Below, piece by piece: positions 27,462 through 41,476 of a stretch of DNA of 64,000 bases (the first letter of the stretch is position 1; the number at the start of each line of letters is the position of its first letter). Source of the stretch: Bog-473 sp963725895 (GTDB lineage Bacteria; Actinomycetota; Acidimicrobiia; Acidimicrobiales; RAAP-2); NCBI GenBank assembly GCA_963725895.1, contig CAVSAJ010000004.1:1-64000 (forward strand), written 5' to 3'. Under the pieces are notes generated by a model. It was not told the origin of the DNA, did no database searches, and saw only the letters and a list, made by a program, of their open reading frames with translations. Made by a program: the position numbers and the translations under genes.

Positions 27462-28769
27462 GCGCCACCACCGGCGCGGCGGCCGCCGTGCGGCCGCCGT
27501 GGCCGCCGCCGTGGCCGCCGCCGTGGCCGCGATGTCGTGTCGCATCTGCATCCCCTCCCACTCGATCGGCGCCGCCGCCTGGTAGGCGCGGGTCCGAGCC
27601 TCCTCGAGCGTGGGGGCCACGGCGGTCACGCCGAGCACGCGTCCGCCCGCGGTGTGGAAGGCTCCGTGGTCGCCGTGGCGCCGCGTGCCGGCATGGAACA
27701 CCGTCGCACCCTCGACGGCGGCGACCGACTGGCCCGAGGGCGTCAACCCCTCGATGGGGTCGCCGGTGCGCGGGTGCTCGGGGTAGCCCTGCGACGCCAA
27801 CACCACGCAGACCGCGGCGTCGTCGGAGAAGGCCGGCGGCCCGGCCGCCACCAGATCGCCGTTAGCCGCGGCGAGGAACAGCTCCGCCGCATCCGACGCC
27901 AGGAGCGGGAGCACGACCTGGGTCTCGGGATCGCCGAAGCGCACGTTGTACTCAATGACCTGGGGGCCCGCCTCGGTCAGCATCAAGCCGGCATAGAGCA
28001 CGCCGCGGTAGTCGATGCCTCGGCGGCGCAGCTCGGCCACGAGGGGGAGGACGGCGGCGTTCATGATCCGCTCCATCATGTCGGGACCGACGGCGGTCAT
28101 CGGCGCATAGGCGCCCATGCCGCCGGTGTTGGGTCCGGCGTCGCCGTCGCCGACGCGCTTGAAGTCCTGGGCCGGGACGAGCGGCACCGCGTGCGTCCCG
28201 TCGCAGAGGACGAGGAGCGAGCACTCGTCGCCCTCCATCCCCTCTTCGATGACGACGTGGCGACCGGCGTCGCCGAAGGCGGCGCCCGAGAGCTTGGCGC
28301 TGACGTCCTCTCGCGCCTCGTCGAGCGTCCGGGCCACCAGCACGCCCTTCCCCGCCGCCAGGCCGTCGGTCTTGATGACCCACGGCCCCGGCAGCGACTC
28401 GAGGTAGTCGAACGCCGCCTCGGTCTCGAGCGCGTCGAAGGTGGCGAAGCGCGCCGTGGGCACGCAGGCGGCGTGGAGCACCTCTTTCATGAACGCTTTG
28501 GAGCCCTCGAGCAGCGCGCCGTCCGCGCCGGGGCCGAGCACGGCCTTGCCCGCGCCGCGCAGGATGTCGGCCAGGCCGGCCACGAGCGGCGCCTCGGGCC
28601 CGATGACATAGAGGTCGGCCTCGACCTCCTCGACCGGCACGTCGTCGACCACGGAGATGGGCGGGGCCATGCCCGGGTTGCCGGGCGTCACGACCACGTC
28701 AGCCGTGCGCGCCAGCACGTGGGCGAGCGCGTGCTCGCGACCTCCGCTGCCGACGACGCAGACCCTCAC
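27458..28769 (-). CDS. purD: Phosphoribosylamine-glycine ligase (stop lost by a probable frameshift)
   Basis: About 436 aa. GARS ATP-grasp enzyme: GSGGREHALAH, the VIGPEAPLVAGLADILR region, KTDGLAAGKGVLVA, PNTGGMGAYAP, YNVRFGDPETQ. The GTG at 28769 overlaps the purA stop (GTGA). After the usual family end (EWEGMQMRHDIA) the frame runs through an Ala-rich repeat straight into purB without a stop. One base fewer in 27461-27540 would place a TGA at 27458-27460, giving the same GTGA junction as the rest of the cluster, so I end it there. Confidence 0.88.
27481..27531. repeat. 12-bp GC-rich tandem repeat at the purD/purB junction
   Basis: About four units of GCCGCCGTGGCC. On the minus strand it reads as an Ala/Thr-rich tail of PurD. 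Such a tract is prone to slippage or base-calling error and is the likely place of the lost purD stop. Confidence 0.7.
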
Positions 28770-30049
28770 GCGGTGGCGAAGGAGACGGTCTGCTCCCGAC
28801 CCGGCCCGACGCCGACGAGGCGGACGGGCACGCCGATCTGTTCGGACAAGAAGGCCACGTAGTCGCGCGCCGCGGCCGGCATGTCGCCGGGCGCGGTCGC
28901 CGCGCTGAGGTCCGTCCGCCAGCCGGGCAATTCCTCGTAGACCGGCACCGCTTTGTGGAAGGTCGACTGGTGGTAGGGCAGGTGTGTGTAGCGGATGCCG
29001 TCCGCCTCGTACGCGACGCACACCTTCACGGACTCGAAGGTGTCGAGGACGTCGAGCTTTGTCAGCGCCACCTCGCTCAGCGAGTTCAGACGCACCGCCT
29101 GGCGCAGCATGACCGCGTCGAACCAGCCGCAGCGGCGCCTGCGCCCCGTGTTCGTCCCGAACTCGCGCCCGCGCTCGACGAGCAGCTCGCCGACGTCGTT
29201 CTCCTGCTCGGTCGGGAAGGGACCGGCGCCCACGCGCGTGACGTAGGCCTTGGCGATGCCGATCACCCGGTCGACGTCGCGCGGCCCGAGCCCCGAGCCG
29301 GTGCAGGCACCGCCCGCCACCGGGTTGGACGAGGTCACGAAGGGGTAGGTCCCGTGGTCGAGGTCGAGGAAGGTCGCCTGCGCTCCCTCCAAGAGGACCT
29401 GGCGGCCCTTGTCCACGGCGTCGTGGATCATGCCGACGGTGTCGCCCACCATGGGCTCGATCCGGGGGGCGTACTCGCCCAGGTAGCGGTCCGCGATGTC
29501 GCCGGCGGCCAGCGGAAGCCGGTTGTAGACCTTGGCCAGGACGGCGTTCTTCTCCTTGAGCGCCACGTCGAGCTTCTGGCGGAAGATCTTGGGGTCGAAG
29601 AGGTCCTGGACCCTGATGCCGACCCGGGTCGCCTTGTCGGCGTAGGCCGGCCCGATGCCGCGCTTGGTCGTGCCCAGGGCGTTCTTCCCCAAGAAGCGCT
29701 CGGTCACGCGGTCGAGCTCCTGGTGGTACGGCATGATCAGGTGGGCGTTGCCGCTGACGACGAGACGGCTGGTGTCGACTCCCTTGGCCGCCAGCGAGTC
29801 GAGCTCCTCGAGCAGCACCGCCGGGTCCACGACGACGCCGTTGCCGATCATCGGCGTGATGTGGTCGTAGAGGATGCCGCTCGGCACCAGCTGCAGCGCG
29901 AAGGCTTCGCCGTGCACCACGATCCGGTGGCCTGCGTTGTGGCCGCCCTGGTAGCGCACGACCATGTCCATCTCGCGAGCGAGATGGTCGGTCAGCTTGC
30001 CCTTCCCCTCGTCGCCCCACTGGGTCCCGACCACAACGGTTGCGGGCAC
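28766..30049 (-). CDS. purA: Adenylosuccinate synthetase
   Basis: 427 aa, full length. It joins IMP and aspartate with GTP. P-loop VVVGTQWGDEGKGK with catalytic Asp, GHNAGH (catalytic His), GTTKRGIGPAYADK, LLEGAQATFLDLDHGTYPFV, TTG-type GRRRRCGWFD and TKLDVLD. GTG start with GGAGAG upstream. It appears to be the first gene of the cluster. Confidence 0.97.
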   Translation of the reverse strand: MPATVVVGTQWGDEGKGKLTDHLAREMDMVVRYQGGHNAGHRIVVHGEAFALQLVPSGILYDHITPMIGNGVVVDPAVLLEELDSLAAKGVDTSRLVVSGNAHLIMPYHQELDRVTERFLGKNALGTTKRGIGPAYADKATRVGIRVQDLFDPKIFRQKLDVALKEKNAVLAKVYNRLPLAAGDIADRYLGEYAPRIEPMVGDTVGMIHDAVDKGRQVLLEGAQATFLDLDHGTYPFVTSSNPVAGGACTGSGLGPRDVDRVIGIAKAYVTRVGAGPFPTEQENDVGELLVERGREFGTNTGRRRRCGWFDAVMLRQAVRLNSLSEVALTKLDVLDTFESVKVCVAYEADGIRYTHLPYHQSTFHKAVPVYEELPGWRTDLSAATAPGDMPAAARDYVAFLSEQIGVPVRLVGVGPGREQTVSFATA

Positions 30050-30111
30050 GCGTCTCTCCGTTCGCTCACACCGGATTACGCACCAGTGTACCCCCCTCGA
30101 AAATGAGGTCC

Positions 30112-30141
30112 GAAAAGGGCAGCCCGTCCGCTCCGCGGGCT
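30112..30141 (-). promoter_or_regulatory. Possible hairpin in the purA leader
   Basis: AGCCCG (30121-30126) pairs with CGGGCT (30136-30141). On the minus strand the hairpin is followed by CCCTTTTCGG, a short T-run, about 65 nt before the purA start. It could be an attenuator-like element, but the stem is short. Weak. Confidence 0.2.
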
Positions 30142-30230
30142 AGTCTCCGCACGACCCTTCGGGGGCGGCCCCGCAGTTCAGGCCGACTGGGCAGAGTTCT
30201 GGCAGAGCGGGATGAACGGAGGGATCGGCG

Positions 30231-31571
30231 ATGGGGATCACCGGCTGCTTTAGGAGGGCCGTCGTCACGACGGCGGGCGCGTTGTTGTGCGGGTCATCGC
30301 TCTTCGTCGTCGCCGGTGCCGGTTCCGATCCGAGCGCGGGGCGCGTCGTCCCCTGCGGAGTTGGAGGCGACCTCCAGCCTGACCTTCCCCGGGACGACGC
30401 TCGGGACGTACTCGCTGCCGTTCCAGACGTTCACGCTTACGAACCCGGCAGGCAGCCCGACCGACACCATCGACCTCTTGAACAACGGCCTGGGCTTCAG
30501 CGGCCCCGGCGAGGACGATTACGCCGTACTGACCGGCACCTGTCCCGAGGACGGCGTCGCTACGATCGTCCTGCAGCCAGACACTTCCTGCAATCCGGAG
30601 GTGCGCTTCCTTCCCGGCGCCCTGGGAAACCGCTCGGCCACCATGTACCTCCAGGGCGACGCAGACACGAGCGCGGTCGAGGTGAACCTCTCGGGCACCG
30701 GCACGATCGGCTACTACCAGGTGAGCTCCAACGGCACCGTCGCCAACTTCGGGGACGCCGCCTACTACGGGGACGCGTCCGGTGTCCCCCTCAACCACCC
30801 CATCGTCGGCATCGCCCAGACGGGGGACGACGGGGGCTACTGGCTCGTGGCCTCAGACGGCGGCATCTTCAATTACGGGGACGCCGGCTTCTTCGGCTCG
30901 GCGGGCTCGCTGCCCCTGAACAAGCCGATCGTCGGTATGGCGTCGACGCATGACGGCGGGGGGTACTGGCTGGTGGCGTCCGACGGCGGGATCTTCGACT
31001 ACGGCGACGCACCGTTCTACGGCTCTACCGGAGGTATGCACCTGAACCAGCCGATCGTCGGCATGGCGGCCACGCCCGACGGCGGCGGCTACTGGCTGGT
31101 GGCATCCGACGGCGGCATCTTCAGCTACGGAGACGCCCAGTTCTACGGGTCGCGGGGCGGCCAACCTCTCAACAAGCCCATCGTGGGCATGGCAGCGACC
31201 CCCGACGGCGGCGGCTACTGGCTGGTGGCCTCCGACGGCGGCATCTTCAGCTACGGCGACGCCCAGTTCTATGGGTCCACCGGCGCGATCCACCTCAATG
31301 CCCCGATCAACGGCATGGCGGTGATGCCCGACGGGGGCGGGTACTGGTTCACCGCGTCCGACGGCGGGCTCTTCAATTACGGGGACGCGCCCTTCTACGG
31401 CAGCTCGGGCACCCTCGACCTCGGCGGGCCGGTCGTGGGCATGGCCACCGACGGCGAGCCCACTTTGCAGGCCCTGTTCGGATTCCCCGCGCTCCGCCAC
31501 GCCCACCTATCTGACGGCGAGTCGATGCTGGCGCGCGCGACGCCGCGACGCCGGCCCCACGTAACAGGCCC

Positions 31572-31575
<4 letters not shown>
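30231..31575 (+). CDS. Secreted six-repeat (propeller-like) protein with SPD-2/ASH-type domain
   Basis: About 447 aa after bridging one frameshift near 30342. Signal peptide VVTTAGALLCGSSLFVVAGA after ATG 30231. An Ig-like choice-of-anchor-D/ASH-type domain follows: TTLGTYSLPFQTFTLTN and later ATMYLQGDADTSAVEVNLSG. Then come six tandem 42-residue repeats of the pattern GYWLVASDGGIFNYGDA, FYGS, PLN-PIVGMA, PDGG. Six such units could close a beta-propeller. I associate such repeats with cell-surface proteins of Acidimicrobiia; a binding role is inferred. The stop overlaps that of clpB. Confidence 0.75.
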
Positions 31576-34061
<2,486 letters not shown>

Positions 34062-34134
34062 GTGCCCGTCTCTCTCTCCACGTCCTTGTCTTCTCGCCGT
34101 CTGTCTTCTCGGCGTCTGTCCACGTTTCGTTCCA

Positions 34135-34533
34135 CTACGACGCGTTGCCCGAACCGGCTCGCCGAGCTCGATACGGCATGGGCGCCTGGCGCAGCGGCAC
34201 CAGGTCGCGCCGGTACTGGCGGTGCGTGGCGGCGATGGCCTCGAGCGCCTGCGCCCGCACCTCCACCAGCTCGTCGCGCAGCGTGGCCAGCTCGGCCTCC
34301 AGTTGCAGCACCCGGCGGACACCCTCGAGATTGAGGCCGGTCGCCGTCAGCTCCTGGATGTGGCGCAACCGCGCCAGGTCGCTCTCGGAGAAGCGGCGGC
34401 TGCCGCCGCTCGTGCGCGACGGGTCGAGCAGGCCCTTGCGCTCGTAGATGCGCAGGGTCTGCGGGTGCATCCCCGTCAGCTCGGCGGCGACTGAGATCAC
34501 GTAGACGGCCTGGTCGGCGTCGCGCTCGGCCAT
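34135..34533 (-). CDS. hspR: Heat shock repressor HspR (MerR family)
   Basis: 132 aa from ATG 34533 (a GTG directly upstream is possible), with a GGAGG-rich RBS. MerR-type helix-turn-helix: YVISVAAELTGMHPQTLRIY, RKGLLDPSRTSGGSRRFSE, then a short coiled helix (LQLEAELATLRDELVEVRAQ). HspR is known to repress the dnaK operon at HAIR inverted repeats, with DnaK as co-repressor. It abuts the dnaJ stop, matching the classic actinobacterial order dnaK-grpE-dnaJ-hspR. Confidence 0.94.
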   Translation of the reverse strand: MAERDADQAVYVISVAAELTGMHPQTLRIYERKGLLDPSRTSGGSRRFSESDLARLRHIQELTATGLNLEGVRRVLQLEAELATLRDELVEVRAQALEAIAATHRQYRRDLVPLRQAPMPYRARRAGSGNAS

Positions 34534-35653
34534 CACGCCCCTCCACCTCCGCTCTCCGCCGCGATACGGGGCGCAGCCTCGGTCACGTCGGCCAGCGATT
34601 GCACCGCCGCGCGCTGCTCGTCGGTGAGCTCGGTCGGGACCAGCACCTCGATCCTGACCATCAGGTCACCGGGCTTGGAGCCGTTGCGACCCGAGGTCCC
34701 GGGCACGCCGCGGCCGCGCACGCGCAGCACGCGGCCTGACTGTGTGCCCGACGGGACCTTGAGCGTCACCTTGCCGTCGAGCGTCGGCACGGTGATGGTC
34801 GTGCCCAGCGCCGCCTCGGGGAAGGTGACCGGCACCGTGATGGTCAGGTTGCGGCCGCTCCGCCCGAAGGTCGCGTGCGGCGCCACGTGGACCACCACGT
34901 AGAGGTCGCCCGGGGGGGCCATGCCCTGGCCGGGCGCGCCCGGCTCTTGACCCGGATGCGCTGTCCGTCCTCGACGCCGGCGGGGATGCGGACCTTGACC
35001 GACCGCACCTTCTGTTCGGTGCCCTTGCCATGACACACGGGGCACGGCGTGTCGAAGAGCGTGCCGCGCCCGACGCAGTCGGGGCAGACCGTACTGAGGG
35101 AGAACAGCCCCTGATTGTCGTTGAGGCTGCCGGTCCCGCCGCAACGCGGGCAGGTGTGCGTCGAGGTGCCCGGAGCCGCACCGCTGCCGCGGCAGTTCGA
35201 GCAGCGCACCTCTTGGGGCACGTTGACCGAGGTCGTGACGCCGTGCACCGCGTCCTGGAACGAGAGGTGCAGCTGCGCCTCCATGTCGGCGCCGCGCTGG
35301 GGACCGCGCTGGGTGGTGCGGGTCCGGCCGCCGCCGAAGAGCCCTCCGAAGAGGTCGCTCAGGTCGCCCATGTCCTCCATGCGGAAGGTGCCGCCTCCCG
35401 GCGCGCCGAAGCCGCCGCCCACCGGGCCGTGGGTGCGGACCTCGTCGTACTCCTTGCGCTTGTCGGCATCGCCCAGCACGTCGTAGGCCGCGCTGATCTC
35501 CTTGAAGCGCTCCTCGGTGCCGGGGTTGGTGTCGGGGTGGTTCTCCTTCGCCAACTTTCGATAGGCGCGCGTGATCTCCTTGTCCGACGCCGTCGGGACG
35601 ACGCCGAGCACTTTGTAGTAGTCCTTCTCGAACCATTCGCGCTGTGCCGCCAT
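34533..35653 (-). CDS. dnaJ: Chaperone DnaJ (frame broken by one deletion)
   Basis: About 373 aa. J domain with HPD in KENHPDTNPGTEERFK, a G/F region (GGGFGAPGGGTF), a zinc domain with four CxxCxGxG units (CSNCRGSG, CPRCGGTG, CPDCVGRG, CPVCHGKG) and C-terminal substrate-binding domains (TVPTLDGKVTLKVPSGTQSG). The frame is lost near 34940: a run of C reads CCC, while CCCC restores VKSRGAPGQGMAPPGDLYVV. This is the only deletion-type break; all others are insertions. It stimulates DnaK ATPase. Confidence 0.93.
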
Positions 35654-35661
35654 GGCTCAGT

Positions 35662-36369
35662 TCACCCCCGGACGCGGACCATGGCGGCGCGCAGCACCTG
35701 TCCCTTCCAGCGGTAGCCGGAGCGCAGCACCTCTTCCACGATGGTCTCGCCGTTGCCGTTGCCGTCGCCCTCGTCCTCGGAGTGCGCGACCGCGTCGTGC
35801 ACCGAAGGGTCGAAGGGCACGCCGGGCCGGTCGATGCGCTCGAGTCCCTCCTTGGCCAGGATGTCCATGAGCATGGCCCGCGCCGGCGCGCAGCGCCTTG
35901 GCGTCCGCGCTCACGTCGAGCGACTCGTTCAGATGTGCCTCGGCCAGGTCGAGGGTGTCGAGGACGGGCAGCAATTTGTCCACGAGTTCCGAGGCGGCGC
36001 GAGCCGCCTGCTCCTCCTGGCGCCGGACGATCTGCTTGCGGTAGTTCTCGAAGTCGGCCTGGGTGAGCTGGAGCGCGCGCAGGTACTCGTCCCGCTCGCG
36101 CGCCAACACCTCCAAAGGATCGGCCTCTTCAGCCAACGCAGTGCCGTGCTCCCCCTGCGGTGGTGTGGGCGAACCCGAGGACGCGGGCGCGCCGGCCGAG
36201 CCGGGCGCGTTGCCGGCCACGGGCTGCTGATCGTCGCCGTTTCCTTGCCCGTGTCCGGACCCGTGCCCGCGCCCGTTCGGCTGGCCGTGCCCGTAGCCGC
36301 GCTCGCGCTCGTGCGGGAACTCAGGACGGGCCGCGCCCTCCTCGTCGGGAAGGTGCTCGTTGCCCAGGC

Positions 36370-36373
<4 letters not shown>
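35662..36373 (-). CDS. grpE: Nucleotide exchange factor GrpE (frame broken once)
   Basis: About 236 aa. A long, low-complexity Gly/His/Gln-rich N-terminus precedes the coiled coil (ADFENYRKQIVRRQEEQAAR) and the beta-domain (VPFDPSVHDAV and VLRSGYRWKGQVLRAAMV). An extra base near 35884 (CGGCGCGCA context) shifts ALRAARAMLMDILAK into another frame. ATG 36373 overlaps the dnaK stop by 4 nt. dnaJ follows after 8 nt. Confidence 0.92.
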
Positions 36374-38223
<1,850 letters not shown>

Positions 38224-38299
38224 GTCTGTGTGTCCTTCCGTCTGTCTTCTTCTGTCGACGCCTGCACGTCTACAGCTGTCCACGATATGTAGTGCATTC

Positions 38300-38331
38300 A
38301 GTGTAGCAAAGTTGAGTGCTGTTGTGTCAAT
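38300..38331 (-). promoter_or_regulatory. dnaK promoter with overlapping HAIR-like operator
   Basis: On the minus strand TTGACA (38330-38325) and TACACT (38305-38300) are separated by 19 bp, and TGC directly before TACACT forms an extended -10. The -35 lies inside a degenerate HAIR: plus strand GTTGAGT (38311-38317), 7 bp, TGTCAAT (38325-38331), against the consensus CTTGAGT-N7-ACTCAAG. The left half matches 6/7 and the right half 4/7. HspR binding here would block the -35. Confidence 0.5.
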
Positions 38332-38506
38332 GTTTCTATCAAACTAGTGGTCACGGCCGATGCAATCGCCTGCCCCACGTCCTCGTGTCCCCGCGGGCCA
38401 CCCGAGAAGCCCCTGTTCATAGCCACAAGAGGCGATTCGGACGTGGCCGCCGCGCCGGACCACCAGGCCCGGGGAGGCGGATTACCGCCCTGCCGCCGGG
38501 CCCACA

Positions 38507-38512
38507 TACGAT
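38507..38512 (+). promoter_or_regulatory. -10 hexamer for leaderless gpm transcript
   Basis: TACGAT ends 7 nt before GTG 38520 and no Shine-Dalgarno sequence is present, so the mutase mRNA is probably leaderless. Confidence 0.45.
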
Positions 38513-38519
38513 CGAATCC

Positions 38520-39293
38520 GTGCTCGACCTGGTCCTGCTCCGCCACGGCCAGTCGACCTGGAACGCCGAGAACCTCTTCACCGGCTGGGTCGACGTGGAC
38601 CTGACCCCCGCCGGGGAGGCCGAGGCCCGGTCGGGCGGCGAGCTCCTGGTCGAGGTGCCCGACCGGCCCCTCGACCTCCGGATCCTCCACACCTCCGTGC
38701 TCACCCGCGCCATCCGCACGGCCGAGATCGCGCTGGCCGCGGCCGGGCGCAGCTGGCTCCCGGTGCGGCGCGACTGGCGCCTTAACGAGCGCCACTACGG
38801 AGACCTCCAGGGGAGGAACAAGGCCGAGATCAAGCAGCGCTTCGGCGAAGAGCAGTTCATGCTCTGGCGGCGCAGCTACGACACGCCTCCCCCGCCGCTC
38901 GCCGCCGACAACCCCTACGACGTGGCCGGCGACCCGCGCTACCGGGACATCGATCCCGGCGACCTCCCACGCACCGAGTGCCTGAAGGACGTCGTGGCGC
39001 GCGTGCTGCCCTACTGGACGTCTGCCATCGTGCCCGACCTGCGGGCGGCAGCCGCGCGCGACGGCGCCGTCCTGGTGGCCGCGCACGGGAACTCGATCCG
39101 CGCGCTGCGCAAGCACCTCGAGGCCATCGACGACGACGTCATCACCGAGCTCGAGATCCCGACCGGGATCCCGTTCCGCATGCTGCTCGACGACGATCTC
39201 AACGTGCACGCTGCCGAGTACCTGGGCGACCCCGCGGCGGCCGCGGCGGCCGCGGCGGCCGTCGCCCGCCAGGGCGACCAGCCTGCTCCCTGA
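38520..39293 (+). CDS. gpmA: 2,3-bisphosphoglycerate-dependent phosphoglycerate mutase
   Basis: 257 aa from GTG 38520. Catalytic RHG in LVLLRHGQSTWNAENLFTGW, substrate Glu in LNERHYGDLQGRNKAE, second His in VLVAAHGNSIRALRKHLE. It interconverts 3- and 2-phosphoglycerate. The C-terminal tail is an Ala tract coded by repeated GCGGCC-like triplets (39233-39260). Confidence 0.94.
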   Translation: MLDLVLLRHGQSTWNAENLFTGWVDVDLTPAGEAEARSGGELLVEVPDRPLDLRILHTSVLTRAIRTAEIALAAAGRSWLPVRRDWRLNERHYGDLQGRNKAEIKQRFGEEQFMLWRRSYDTPPPPLAADNPYDVAGDPRYRDIDPGDLPRTECLKDVVARVLPYWTSAIVPDLRAAAARDGAVLVAAHGNSIRALRKHLEAIDDDVITELEIPTGIPFRMLLDDDLNVHAAEYLGDPAAAAAAAAAVARQGDQPAP

Positions 39294-39410
39294 GGTCCAC
39301 GCGCCGCACTACGACCGTGGCGAAACCGGGCAGGGGCCACAGAAGGACGGCAGGCCGGGACGCCTCGCCGCGCCCCGGCCCCACCGACCGTTGAGGGGAC
39401 CGCCTGCGCC

Positions 39411-39749
39411 CTAGAGCGCGTCGCTCCCGCGTTCTCCGGTGCGCACGCGCACCACGGTGTCGACCGGTATGACCCACACCTTGCCGTCACCGATCTTGCC
39501 CGTGGCCGCGGCACCGACGATGCCGTCGACCACGTCGTCGGTCTGCCCGTCGTCCACCAGCACCTCGATGCGCAGCTTGGGCACGAAGTCCACCTCGTAC
39601 TCGGCACCGCGGTAAACCTCGGTGTGGCCGCGCTGGCGGCCGAAGCCCTGGGCCTCGGTGAGCGTCATGCCTTGCACACCGCGGGTCTTCAGGACCTCCT
39701 TGACGTCGTCGAGCTTGAACGGCTTGATGACTGCGACGATCAATTTCAT
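39411..39749 (-). CDS. glnB: Nitrogen regulatory P-II protein
   Basis: 112 aa. P-II signature: KPFKLDDVKEVLKTRGVQGM, T-loop GFGRQRGHTEVYRGAEYEV with the modifiable Tyr51, and the C-terminal ATP site GKIGDGKVWVIPV. It senses ATP/ADP and 2-oxoglutarate and gates the ammonium channel. It lies 33 nt after amt on the same strand, so it is best regarded as the GlnK-type partner of Amt (actinobacterial P-II may be adenylylated at Tyr51). Confidence 0.95.
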   Translation of the reverse strand: MKLIVAVIKPFKLDDVKEVLKTRGVQGMTLTEAQGFGRQRGHTEVYRGAEYEVDFVPKLRIEVLVDDGQTDDVVDGIVGAAATGKIGDGKVWVIPVDTVVRVRTGERGSDAL

Positions 39750-39782
39750 TGTCGACTTCCTTTCGTCCTGATTGATCCGGGC

Positions 39783-41354
39783 CTAGGAACCGACTCCGCC
39801 GGGTGGCGGTTCATCCGGATCGGGCGCTCGTCCCTCTCCGCCGGTCTCGATGCCGGCCATCGCGAAGGCACCATCCGTCCGCATGGCCAGCGTCTCCTCG
39901 GGGAACGCCTCCTCGCCGTGGATGGCGAGGTCGCCGATCTCGAGGATCTCGTCCTTGTAGCGGGCACCACGCAGCACCCAGCCGATGATCTTCATGAGGA
40001 TGAAGGTGATCAGTGCCGACCAGATGATGACGAAGATCGCCGCCCGGAACTGTTCCCACAGCTGGTGAAACGAGCCGGTGTACATGAGCCCGTTGACCGA
40101 GAACGGCACGCACTTTCCCGCGGCCGCCAGGTAGGTCCCGTTCGACGTGGCGACGACCTGTCCGGCCGCGTTGAGGTGCCCGCAGCCGTACTCGACCATG
40201 TTCGGGTCACCCCAGATGCCCAGCAACAAGCCGCCGAGAAACCCAGCGATGCCGTGGGTGTAGACGACACCGAGGGCGTCGTCGACCTTCGAGAACGGCC
40301 GCACCTTGGACAGGTAGTTCCAACAGATCCACACGACGGCGGAGCAGGTCGCGCCGACGTAGATGGCGCCCCGGCCGTTCACCCAGCCCGCACAGGGCGT
40401 GATGCCGACGAGGCCACAGATCATCCCGTTGACACCACCCAGGAAGGTGGGCTTTCGCTCCTTGCTGAGCCAGGCGTCCATGATCATCCAGACGACCACG
40501 CCGGTGCCGGTCGCGAGGTTGGTGTTGACCACCGCTGCCGCCATGCTGGCCCCGGCGTAGTACGGGTCTCCTCCGTTGAAGCCGTTCCAACCCAGCCACA
40601 GGATGCCCGCACCGACCGCCGCCATGACCAGGTTGTTGGGCAAGGCGTGTTGTCGATCTCGCAGCAGTCTCGGCCCGAGGACCCAGGCGGCCACGAAGCC
40701 CGACACGCCGGCCGACATGTGGATGACGAAACCACCCGAGAAGTCCAGTGCACCCTCCTGGGCGAAGTAGCCGCCGCCCCAGAGCAGGAAGGCGTCCACG
40801 CCGTAGACGAACGTCGACCACAGCGGCACGAGCAGACACCAGGCGAAGAACTTGATGCGCCCGAGCACGCTCCCGAGGAACAGCAGGGGCGTGATGGCGG
40901 CGAACACGAACTGGAAGTACGCCAGGCTCGAAGTCGGGAAATGGAACGGTATGACGGTGTTGGCGGCTGAAACCGCTTGTCCCTGTTCGCCCACGCTGTT
41001 GGTGATGCCACCAGGTTTGCCGACGAAGTTCTCGAAGAAGTGCTGGACCCATCCGACACCACTGAGTTGGGTCTGGACCCCGTTCCGCACACCACCTCCA
41101 ATGGAGGTCGCGCCGAATCCCATCTTGTAGGACCAGAGCACCCAGGCGATGAGCACGAGTGAGAACCCGGCGAACATCATGGCCAATACGTTGACCGCCC
41201 ACTTCTTCGGGACAATCGACGCGTAGAGCACGGCCAGGCCGGGGAGGCTCATCAGGCCGACGAACGTCGCGGCGGTGATCTGCCACGTGTTGTCGGCCGG
41301 ATTCAGCCAACTCGGATACGGAACGGGAACGCTCGCTCCCAGTAGGTGGATCAC
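39783..41354 (-). CDS. amt: Ammonium transporter
   Basis: 523 aa, GTG start with AGGAGAGG. Eleven or so membrane helices. The twin pore histidines lie in GGFVIHMSAGVSG and VVYTHGIAGFLGG. FVGLMSLPGLAVLYASIV is TM1, PTFLGGVNGMICGLVGITP the central block. Two long extracytoplasmic inserts (about residues 105-135 and 395-430) make it longer than E. coli AmtB. The cytoplasmic tail carries EEAFPEE. Controlled by the GlnR box upstream and by the P-II protein downstream. Confidence 0.96.
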   Translation of the reverse strand: MIHLLGASVPVPYPSWLNPADNTWQITAATFVGLMSLPGLAVLYASIVPKKWAVNVLAMMFAGFSLVLIAWVLWSYKMGFGATSIGGGVRNGVQTQLSGVGWVQHFFENFVGKPGGITNSVGEQGQAVSAANTVIPFHFPTSSLAYFQFVFAAITPLLFLGSVLGRIKFFAWCLLVPLWSTFVYGVDAFLLWGGGYFAQEGALDFSGGFVIHMSAGVSGFVAAWVLGPRLLRDRQHALPNNLVMAAVGAGILWLGWNGFNGGDPYYAGASMAAAVVNTNLATGTGVVVWMIMDAWLSKERKPTFLGGVNGMICGLVGITPCAGWVNGRGAIYVGATCSAVVWICWNYLSKVRPFSKVDDALGVVYTHGIAGFLGGLLLGIWGDPNMVEYGCGHLNAAGQVVATSNGTYLAAAGKCVPFSVNGLMYTGSFHQLWEQFRAAIFVIIWSALITFILMKIIGWVLRGARYKDEILEIGDLAIHGEEAFPEETLAMRTDGAFAMAGIETGGEGRAPDPDEPPPGGVGS

Positions 41355-41476
41355 TACGCCTCTCCTAACTGTCGTTGCGCCCAGGCGGTCCGCCCAGTGA
41401 CTCCGACGTCACGGAACGCAGGTGCACAAGCCATTTCGGACGGTTCTCCCCGCCGCAGAGAGAATGCAGGTCAGGA

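Noticed and set aside
26709..30020. An 1103-aa minus-strand ORF
   Set aside because: It reads purA out of frame, then purD and the front of purB; it is not a single protein.
30050..30230. Purine riboswitch upstream of purA
   Set aside because: The conserved three-way-junction core is not present in the leader; only a short hairpin is seen.
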